Shown here in pieces: positions 1 to 5,831 of a stretch of DNA of 5,831 nucleotides. This DNA is from Saprospirales bacterium. GTDB taxonomy: Bacteria; Bacteroidota; Bacteroidia; Chitinophagales; Saprospiraceae. The notes below the pieces were generated by a model that was not told where the DNA came from, made no database searches, and saw only the letters and a list, made by a program, of their open reading frames with translations. Location of the stretch: assembly GCA_003448025.1 (NCBI GenBank), contig DLXL01000484.1, forward strand, positions 1 to 5,831. Reading direction: 5' to 3'. Each line of letters begins with the position of its first letter. Within the stretch, counting starts at the first letter, position 1. A program made the position numbers and the translations under genes.

Positions 1-1627
1 GGTGATTACCAAATCCTTTTATACGTTCACCTTTCCATTCATCCAAAAGTGGTTTTCCATAAATGATCAAAGGAATGTGCCGGGATTCAGGTCTGTCCAT
101 TCCAACTGCCCCGGGTTGTGAGGCGCCATGATCCGCCACCAGTACAAAAATGGCTTTCTCAACCCAGGATTGTTCTGCAGCGCCCTGGAAAAAAGCGCCC
201 AGCGCCTGATCCACAAAGGCCGCACTGTTCAGGAATTTTTCTGAATCCGTGTTGGCAGCCCATTGGCTTTTAAAGGGCACATCATAAGGCGGGTGCAGGC
301 TTAAGGTAAGTGTAGCTGCAAAAAACGGCGGGGTTAACTGATTTATCTCTTGCAACATCCGCTGCAAAACCACCTGATCATCTGCTCCCCAGCGTTGCGT
401 TTTTTCTTCAGAAGTAAAATCGCGCTCAGAAAGGATTTTATCAAACCGCTGATTGGTAAGCCACAGACCAATATTGGCAAAAGTGAGTTCTCCACCATAT
501 ACAAACAGCGACTGATAGCCATTGCCTTTCAACAACTTGGGCAAGGAACCCAACGAAGAGGCTTTATCATCCAGCAAAATAATACTCTGGTCAGGCTGTG
601 CCGGGTATCCGGCCAAAATAGACACCAATCCCTGATCTGTTCGGTAACCGCTGCCGTAAATGTTTTCAAATAAAATACCTTCCTTGATTAACCTGCTCAA
701 ATTGGGGCTCACCCCTTTCATTCCGCCAAGTTCTTCAATAACCTGCGCGGTATGACTTTCCAGCATCAGAAAGACGAGGTTTACAGGCTTTAGTAATGGC
801 ACTGAATCTTTCGTGAACTCTGTTTTCCTGAATTGATAGGTTATCTCCCCCAATCTGCCCCATTTCAAGTTTTCAATTCTTTGTTGCGCAACAGCATCCT
901 CCATAACCTTGTATCGGTTTTCGGTGGATCTGGCCTCCACCAGGCTATGCCCGACACTCCACCCGGGATTGGTAGCAGCATGATTATCAAACAAATGTGC
1001 AGAGTAATAAACTGCACTTTCATTGATTGGCATAACGCCCAGTCCGCCACGTATAGCAAGTACCAATAAACCCAGCCAAATAGGAAATCCGAGTGCAACC
1101 CACCTTGACAGGCTTTGGGAAGGGTAAACAGTGTTGCCAACTATGCGCTAGTATATTTTCCAAATCATCCAGATGCCGCATGCATATAGCGCCACACAAA
1201 CAGCCTTAAAAGCAAACGACATGGAATCCAGCAAGGCGCTTGGCGTTTTAAAATATTCCACCGCCCTGTTATTCAATGGCGTGTGCCACTCTTCATACAC
1301 AAACAAGTTAGCTCCAAATACAAAGATAAAACCACTGAACAACAATACATTAATGCACAAAATCCCTTTATTAATCCATGTATAACCCGATTTTCCCCAT
1401 GCGATCCCTATTTGCCAGAGGATCAAGGGTATTGCCATTAGATAGGCCGCAAAACTGATGTCCAGGGATAACCCGTACCAAAACGACCACCATACATTGG
1501 CAGGCTGTTCCACCGACCAGTCGTTATGAAACCACAGCACAAACCACAAACTGAACATCCCAAAAAACACCAGCCAAAATCACAGTAAACGAATGGGGAA
1601 AAAGAAGAATGGCAGATTTTTAAACAT
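1..1627 (-). pseudogene. LTA synthase family (sulfatase-like) membrane protein, two in-frame stops, 3' end outside window
   Basis: Translating the minus strand from the ATG at 1627 gives one continuous frame of 542 codons to the left edge, interrupted only by TGA at codon 16 (1580-1582) and TAG at codon 160 (1148-1150). Numbering includes the stops. Hydrophobic segments lie near 12-33, 55-77, 87-110, 138-159 and 176-192. They are followed by RGGLG and PINES, then the extracytoplasmic catalytic domain from about 280. That domain carries LMLES (Glu290), YRTDQG (Thr330, nucleophile position), SLHPPY, ADHGAS (Asp499, His500) and SRHIP. These match the metal-binding and nucleophile residues of LtaS-type phosphoglycerol transferases. 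In Bacteroidota the substrate of such proteins is usually unknown, so a phosphoglycerol or phosphoethanolamine transferase is only inferred. About 80-100 C-terminal residues probably lie outside. A gene caller would likely report an N-terminal fragment (GTG 1570 to 1148) and a catalytic fragment, perhaps restarting at ATG 1033. There is no frameshift and all active-site residues remain, so inactivation is recent, or the stops are sequence errors or recoded. Family assignment is firm; pseudogene status is less so. Confidence 0.8.
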
Positions 1628-1651
1628 CAGAAATGGAAAAGAGGAACCCCG

Positions 1652-1659
1652 CAAAGTTA
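1652..1659 (-). promoter_or_regulatory. Candidate Bacteroidota -7 promoter box for the LtaS-like gene
   Basis: Read on the minus strand the octamer is TAACTTTG, an exact match to the TAnnTTTG -7 consensus of the Bacteroidota primary sigma factor. It lies 24 bases upstream of the ATG at 1627, which would give a short leader. No good TTTG -33 element is present at the usual spacing; only a TTTAG at 1683-1687 is near. The match could therefore be chance. Confidence 0.35.
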
Positions 1660-1804
1660 ACTCAGTGTAAAGTTTTCAGTGGCTAAATCCGGATTTCTTC
1701 GTCGAAAGGACACCTACTTTACCAGTAATACACAGCAAACTACCAAAAACCTTGTGTTATATGGTAAAAAATCACTTTTTTTGCCCTGCAATTCTCCGAT
1801 ACCC

Positions 1805-3370
1805 ATGTACCGAATACTCCTGATTCCAGCCATATTATTGTTCCATTGTTTGGGCGCCCTGCCTGTTTCCGGACAGAATAGCGCTGTTATGGACACCCTG
1901 GCAGGAAAGCTCAGCGTAATGGTTGCGTTGGCACAAGCAGGCAATTTTGAACAGGCTCAGGTAGAAGTAGAAAGCCTGCGGGAATTCATGAAACGCTATG
2001 ACATCCCGGTTACTGCCAGGGCATTAACCCTGATGTCAGGTATCTATCAGGCCAATTCTGACGAACGTAGCGCAACCACCCTGCTTCATTCCGCAGAGAT
2101 GGATGCCCGAAAAGATGCCAACCCGTTTACCAAATCTGATTTACTTCAAGCACTCGTTCAGGAATATAGAAAATGGCAAATGCCAGATCAGGCATTGACT
2201 TGCCAACAGTTATTAACGGTAGCCCAAGACTCCATTAAAGCCCGGGAAAGAAAGGCAGAAGCCATTGGGATGCGCCAGAAATATGATTCCCTGGCCGTAT
2301 TACATCAACTGGAGCTAAGTAACCAGGGTAACTATTACCAGATTCCCAAGGATCGTGCCTTGATCTATGGAAGCCTGGCAGGCTTGATCTTGCTGATTTT
2401 GTTGATCAGAAATATGACCATCGATACGCGGTGGCAAAAATTACTGAGAAAAAAAGAGCAGGAATGGGAGCTTGTTAAAGCCAATTTGGAACATGAGGCC
2501 CAAAAGGCGCCTTTCACACCTGTTTTGACTCCTGAACCTGAAGCAAACAACTCCATCGTCTCTACGCGCATCCAGGAACCATGGACGCCTGGGCCAGGCC
2601 CTAAACCGCACCAGATTTGTCTGCTTATTGAGCCTAACCGCCAGGTAGTGCTATACTTAAAGTCTCTGCTTTCTGACCGTTTTCAGATTGAAACAGCCCA
2701 AACACAAAGTGAAGCCCTGGAAATGGCCAATGAAATGCTACCCGATCTGATCGTATGCGATGCCCTGATAAATGGACATGCCGGCATCGAAATTGCCAGA
2801 CAAATCAAACTCAGTGAACGTACCAATCATATTCCGGTAGTTTTGTTGACCGACAAATTTGGCAACGAAGGGAAACTGGATGCTTTGCGCGCAGGTGCAG
2901 ACGCGTGGTTTACGCGCCCTGTTATTGACGACGAATTTGATGCTTCCGTACAGCGACTACTGGAAGCACGAAAAATAAAGCATGAACAGTTTAGTCGCTT
3001 TTTACAGTTGTACTTTTCAGACAACAGAGTTGCCCTTCAGAATCCATTCCTTCAGCAAATTGTTCAACTCATTGAAACCAATCTGGCTAATCCAGACTTC
3101 CTGCCAGATGACATTGCCAAAAAACTACAATTAAGCAGAAGCCACTACGCTAAAAAACTGATGGTGCTCACTGGTAAAGAGCCGGTACAGCTCATCCGGG
3201 AATTACGTCTGGAAAAAGCAAAAGTATTGCTGGAAAAACGTGCAGGAACTCCTCAGGCCATTTCAGAGTTGGTTGGCTTCAGCAACCCCGGTACTTTTGC
3301 CCTGGCATTCAAGGAATACTTCGGAGAAAACACCCTGTTACTGTATTCCATGCCTCAGGGCAGACTCTAA
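1805..3370 (+). CDS. Membrane-tethered TPR-like / receiver / AraC-family regulator without a kinase domain
   Basis: This 521-residue protein probably senses something in the periplasm and binds DNA from the membrane. The start is ATG 1805 because it opens directly into a signal-type segment (MYRILLIPAILLFHC, possible cleavage near VSG-Q at 22-24). The upstream GTG at 1679 would bury that segment behind 42 residues. Residues 36-148 form helical pairs resembling three TPR units, followed by a charged, probably coiled segment at 145-174. A single membrane helix spans about 185-204. A basic/acidic helix and a proline-rich linker (235-269) follow, in place of the HisKA and ATPase domains of hybrid two-component regulators. 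The receiver domain (269-389) keeps Asp319 and Thr349, but has Glu276-Pro277 in the acidic pocket and Arg371 instead of Lys. The AraC-type double helix-turn-helix occupies 413-518, with the typical VGFSNPGTFALAFKEYFG region; the last residues are atypical and lack the usual Pro. Family assignment is secure; ligand and target genes are unknown. The protease gene follows closely. Confidence 0.88.
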   Translation: MYRILLIPAILLFHCLGALPVSGQNSAVMDTLAGKLSVMVALAQAGNFEQAQVEVESLREFMKRYDIPVTARALTLMSGIYQANSDERSATTLLHSAEMDARKDANPFTKSDLLQALVQEYRKWQMPDQALTCQQLLTVAQDSIKARERKAEAIGMRQKYDSLAVLHQLELSNQGNYYQIPKDRALIYGSLAGLILLILLIRNMTIDTRWQKLLRKKEQEWELVKANLEHEAQKAPFTPVLTPEPEANNSIVSTRIQEPWTPGPGPKPHQICLLIEPNRQVVLYLKSLLSDRFQIETAQTQSEALEMANEMLPDLIVCDALINGHAGIEIARQIKLSERTNHIPVVLLTDKFGNEGKLDALRAGADAWFTRPVIDDEFDASVQRLLEARKIKHEQFSRFLQLYFSDNRVALQNPFLQQIVQLIETNLANPDFLPDDIAKKLQLSRSHYAKKLMVLTGKEPVQLIRELRLEKAKVLLEKRAGTPQAISELVGFSNPGTFALAFKEYFGENTLLLYSMPQGRL

Positions 3371-3414
3371 ATGATCTTTACTGCCATCGCGGCTTATCAA
3401 AACTCTCCGTGCCA

Positions 3415-4716
3415 ATGTTCAATCGATTCGCCCTGATTGGGCTGCTGATATATTGCCAATCACTAACCGGTTTTGCCCAACAACAACTTTTTGTAGACGA
3501 AGACCTCAGCAGATTCTGGATAGCTTACGACAGCATTGTAGCTACCTCCGACACCCTGGCTCAAGCACGTTTGCTGGATCAATTGTTTATGGCTCCCGCC
3601 ACAAAAGGGCTCAAAAGTTTGCAGGAAGTACGCCGATACACTCCGGAGAGCTATCTCCATGCTATCAGAAGTTATCCGGCTTTTTGGAAAAGCATCCGAC
3701 ATAACAGCCAACACCTGGAATCCGTTAAAGCAGAGATCAGCAGGGATGTTGCCCAATTGAAGCAGTATTATCCCGCGTTGAAGCCAGCCACCATTTACTT
3801 CCTGATGGGTGTCTTCCGAACGAATGGCACTACGCAGGCAGACCGCGTTTTGCTGGGCGCTGAAATGGCCCTGACCGACGCTTCTGCAAATACGCACGAA
3901 CTTCCAGAGCACCTGCAAAACTATTACAGGCTCTATCGTCCTTTGGAGCAGGTAGGGCTGCTATGCACCCACGAATACATCCATATCCAGCAAAAACAAC
4001 CGCAGGACAATCTCTTGTGTTACACCCTGCATGAAGGTATTGCAGAGTTCATTTCCTGCCACGCAACCGGAAAGCCCACTTCCTTGCCCAATTTTCCATT
4101 TGGATTTAAGGAGGAATCGCGCATTAAAGCTCAATATATACAAGACCTTTATCTGCCAGGTGTACTGAATAACTGGATGTGGGGAACCAACACCAACGAA
4201 CTCGGCGAAAGGGATCTGGGATATTTTGTTGGTTATCGTATTGCAGAAGCATATCTGGCCAAAGCCAAAAACAAAGCAAAAGCTATACGCGAACTTATTG
4301 AACTGGATTACACGAATGACAAGGCAGTAGAGAGAATCGTAGACGGTTCCGGTTATTTTTCTAAAAAAATCAGTGCCATTTACCAGGATTATGAAGCTTC
4401 CCGTCCGCGGGTAAGCCATATTTCACCGTTTAAGAACAAAGACAAAAAGGTAAAGCCCGGACTCACCAGAATTACCGTCCATTTCTCTCAACCCCTGAAT
4501 GGGCACAATACCGGCGTGGATTACGGCCCTTTGGGAGAAACAGCATTCCCAACACTCAGCAACCGCACCTGGTCAACCGCCGGCACCGCCTGGTCGTTCG
4601 ATGCAGATTTAATGCCTGGCAAAACCTATCAGATTCTCCTTTCCAACAATTTCAGGTTAGCCAACGGCGTCAGGCTCAAACCATTCCTGATCGAATTTCA
4701 AACCCTGCCAGAATAA
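3415..4716 (+). CDS. Exported DUF2268-like HExxH metallopeptidase with C-terminal Ig-like domain
   Basis: The product is 433 residues. ATG 3415 is preferred over GTG 3409, two codons upstream, because it begins the signal peptide directly: MFNRFALIGLLIYC, then cleavage after GFA before a run of three Gln. A zinc-binding HEYIH motif (His186, Glu187, His190) is followed after 16 residues by LHEGIAEF, whose Glu207 or Glu211 is the likely third ligand, as in gluzincin-type peptidases. Downstream GYFVGYRIAEAYL near 269-281 resembles the conserved C-terminal part of DUF2268/GldB-like predicted zinc proteases. Residues about 331-433 look like a bacterial Ig-like domain of the SbsA/Big_5 type, with a TRITVHFSQPL strand and a MPGKTYQILLSNN region. 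The protein probably acts in the periplasm or on the cell surface; no lipobox was seen. It starts 44 bases after the regulator's stop with no obvious terminator between, so co-transcription is likely. Substrate is unknown. Metallopeptidase activity is inferred from the motif; the exact family is moderately certain. Confidence 0.85.
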   Translation: MFNRFALIGLLIYCQSLTGFAQQQLFVDEDLSRFWIAYDSIVATSDTLAQARLLDQLFMAPATKGLKSLQEVRRYTPESYLHAIRSYPAFWKSIRHNSQHLESVKAEISRDVAQLKQYYPALKPATIYFLMGVFRTNGTTQADRVLLGAEMALTDASANTHELPEHLQNYYRLYRPLEQVGLLCTHEYIHIQQKQPQDNLLCYTLHEGIAEFISCHATGKPTSLPNFPFGFKEESRIKAQYIQDLYLPGVLNNWMWGTNTNELGERDLGYFVGYRIAEAYLAKAKNKAKAIRELIELDYTNDKAVERIVDGSGYFSKKISAIYQDYEASRPRVSHISPFKNKDKKVKPGLTRITVHFSQPLNGHNTGVDYGPLGETAFPTLSNRTWSTAGTAWSFDADLMPGKTYQILLSNNFRLANGVRLKPFLIEFQTLPE

Positions 4717-4819
4717 TGGATTTGGTAGCATATTCCTTTTATCAAAGGGTACACCTTTTAAAAAATACGCCATTAACAAAATAATCCGAATAAAAATTAC
4801 CATACTTAAAATATATTCA

Positions 4820-4827
4820 TATTTTTG
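4820..4827 (+). promoter_or_regulatory. Candidate -7 promoter box for the propeller gene
   Basis: TATTTTTG matches TAnnTTTG, the Bacteroidota -7 consensus, in a very AT-rich stretch between the protease and propeller genes. No clear -33 TTTG lies about 19 bases upstream. Transcription from here would begin near 4833 and give a leader of about 110 nucleotides that contains both inverted repeats described below. AT-rich DNA raises the odds of a chance match. Confidence 0.35.
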
Positions 4828-4861
4828 TTAACATTTTTAGTGTAATATCAAATATATATAA

Positions 4862-4889
4862 CAGACAGCGTGTTGTGTTTGCCTGTCTG
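4862..4889 (+). repeat. Inverted repeat, 7-bp stem, in the propeller gene leader
   Basis: CAGACAG (4862-4868) and CTGTCTG (4883-4889) are perfect inverted copies separated by 14 bases. Transcribed, they would form a modest hairpin ahead of the stronger one at 4898-4935. No run of T follows, so it does not look like an intrinsic terminator. It could equally be a binding site for a dimeric regulator. Confidence 0.5.
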
Positions 4890-4897
4890 ATAGCCTT

Positions 4898-4935
4898 CGG
4901 TTAAGTTTCCAATCCTGCCATGAAACAGTTAACCG
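4898..4935 (+). repeat. Strong inverted repeat / hairpin just upstream of the propeller start codon
   Basis: The left arm CGGTTAAGTTTC (4898-4909) pairs fully with GAAAC (4922-4926) and TTAACCG (4929-4935), with only a two-base AG bulge on the right. This gives a 12-bp stem with a 12-base loop (4910-4921). It ends nine bases before the ATG at 4945, so as RNA it would sit where the ribosome loads. The T-poor stretch that follows argues against a terminator. Translational control or an operator are both possible; neither is proven. Confidence 0.6.
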
Positions 4936-4944
4936 TATATACTT

Positions 4945-5831
4945 ATGAGAAACCTAAACCTCCCATCACTGGCTGGGGCATTTTGCCTTTGCCTCCACCC
5001 TCCCCTATTTGCATCCCTCCACCGTAACCTATCATCCAACGCAGGCATCATTCATAGTATAGCAGCCTTTGAACAGGAAAAATTACTTTGCAGCAGGGAA
5101 AATTCAGGTTTCATCTACCTGAATGCAAACGAAATTCCTACCTCCTATAGTCCAACCAGTGGAAACTTTGCCTTTTCCAATGTTCAACAGGTAGCCTTCA
5201 CTCCAGATGGCGGCTGGCTTATAGGCCACGCCGGAGGAATTGCACGCAAACAATCCGAAACTTGGACCTACTGGGACACAGCCTCCATTGGTCTCACCTT
5301 TGAATACAATGGCATGACCACCATCAAGTCCAGGTCAGATGGCTGGATGGCTGTAGGCACCATGTATCATGGCGCAGCCGTTTTTAACGGACAAAAATGG
5401 TTGTCGTATAACACAGACAACAGTCCTCTTCCATCCAATCAGGTTCAGGATCTGGCTTTCGGACTGAATAACAGCCTGTATTTTGCCACCTTCAGAGGAC
5501 TCGTTGTGTGGGATGGCCGTAATTGGACCGTCCATAATACCAATACTACCGGTATTCCTAATTTTGGGAACCTGAAATCAGTGGCTGTCCTGGAGAACGG
5601 GGATGTGTGGACCACTTTTTCCGGCAACCGGATCGCTTTACTCAGAGATGGTATTTGGAGCCATCTCAACTTGAACGATTTGGGCATCACAGTAGAAGAA
5701 AACAGGGTTGGGCGCCTGCTGGTGGATGCTGGCCAGCGACTTTGGCTGAGCGCAACCAAAACCATTTCTGTGCTGGACCGCAATGGATGGAACCATTTTT
5801 CTATCCCGGTAAAAGATAAGGCCGACCCATT
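4945..5831 (+). CDS. Exported beta-propeller protein, N-terminal part (3' end outside window)
   Basis: The frame is open from ATG 4945 to the right edge (295 codons visible). The N-terminus is a plausible signal peptide, hydrophobic at 4-23, with cleavage possible after LFA (Ala23); a His-Pro-Pro inside it is slightly unusual. From about residue 80 there are at least five repeats of 42-45 residues. Each has a hydrophobic strand with a small-residue turn (for example VQDLAFGLNNSLYFAT), a Gly-containing strand (GLVVWDG) and a closing Trp at 107, 152, 194, 238 and 282. This is the pattern of the two-component-regulator propeller/YVTN-like blades common in Bacteroidota. No kinase or other enzymatic domain is visible, and the missing C-terminus may carry a type IX secretion sorting domain, which cannot be checked here. 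The role is unknown; ligand binding or surface attachment are guesses. The leader has two inverted repeats and a possible promoter, so the gene is probably transcribed separately from the protease gene. Confidence 0.85.
   Translation, partial: MRNLNLPSLAGAFCLCLHPPLFASLHRNLSSNAGIIHSIAAFEQEKLLCSRENSGFIYLNANEIPTSYSPTSGNFAFSNVQQVAFTPDGGWLIGHAGGIARKQSETWTYWDTASIGLTFEYNGMTTIKSRSDGWMAVGTMYHGAAVFNGQKWLSYNTDNSPLPSNQVQDLAFGLNNSLYFATFRGLVVWDGRNWTVHNTNTTGIPNFGNLKSVAVLENGDVWTTFSGNRIALLRDGIWSHLNLNDLGITVEENRVGRLLVDAGQRLWLSATKTISVLDRNGWNHFSIPVKDKADP

Noticed and set aside
350..673. Plus-strand open frame of 107 codons
   Set aside because: It lies antisense to the conserved catalytic domain of the LtaS-like gene and shows no protein-family features.
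865..1140. Minus-strand open frame of 91 codons
   Set aside because: It is a different frame over the LtaS-like gene. The coherent family sequence (RGGLG, PINES) is in the other minus-strand frame.
1580..1582. TGA as Trp under an alternative genetic code
   Set aside because: The neighbouring genes encode Trp with TGG and contain no internal TGA. The same gene also has an in-frame TAG, which this code would not explain.
1679..1804. GTG-initiated extension of the regulator
   Set aside because: The extra 42 residues have no family features and would place the signal peptide internally; ATG 1805 is a much better start.
3463..4419. Two antisense open frames of about 150 codons each (3463-3918, 3961-4419)
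   Set aside because: They are antisense shadows of the metallopeptidase gene, whose motifs are clear on the plus strand.
4744..4758. AAAGG/CCTTT inverted repeat after the protease gene as a terminator
   Set aside because: The stem is only 5 bp, AT-rich and not followed by a T run on the plus strand, so it is too weak to call.
4920..5027. Small upstream open frame of 35 codons, starting in the hairpin loop and ending in proline runs
   Set aside because: Its Pro-rich content is explained by overlap with the C-rich signal-peptide region of the propeller gene in another frame. A stalling leader peptide is conceivable but nothing else supports it.

Overview
The window looks like chromosomal DNA of a member of the Bacteroidota, possibly Saprospiria-like. 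This is inferred from the kinase-free AraC/receiver regulator with a TPR-like periplasmic part, candidate TAnnTTTG-type -7 boxes, the absence of clear Shine-Dalgarno sequences before the chosen starts, and a secreted propeller protein of the two-component-regulator-propeller type. No RNA gene, insertion sequence or CRISPR array was seen.

Region 1 (1-1627, minus strand) is the N-terminal and catalytic part of an LtaS/alkaline-phosphatase-superfamily membrane enzyme. It runs off the left edge. The frame is continuous and its catalytic motifs are intact, but two in-frame stop codons interrupt it: TGA at codon 16 and TAG at codon 160. It is annotated as a probable recent pseudogene.

Region 2 (1628-1804) is a divergent intergenic stretch with a plausible -7 box for the minus-strand gene. 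Region 3 (1805-3370, plus) encodes a membrane-tethered regulator: signal peptide, TPR-like periplasmic domain, one membrane helix, proline-rich linker, degenerate receiver domain and AraC-type DNA-binding domain, with no histidine kinase. Region 4 (3415-4716, plus), 44 bases downstream and probably co-transcribed, encodes an exported HExxH zinc metallopeptidase-like protein with a C-terminal Ig-like domain.

Region 5 (4717-4944) is an AT-rich intergenic stretch with a candidate -7 box followed by two consecutive inverted repeats that would fold in the leader of the next gene. Region 6 (4945 to the right edge, plus) is the first 295 codons of an exported beta-propeller protein with at least five Trp-marked blades.

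The most unusual points are the doubly interrupted but otherwise intact LtaS-like frame, the kinase-less membrane-bound regulator with a degraded receiver active site beside an exported protease, and the tandem hairpin leader before the propeller gene. How these genes work together cannot be established from the sequence. An operon of regulator plus protease is the only functional link the layout supports.
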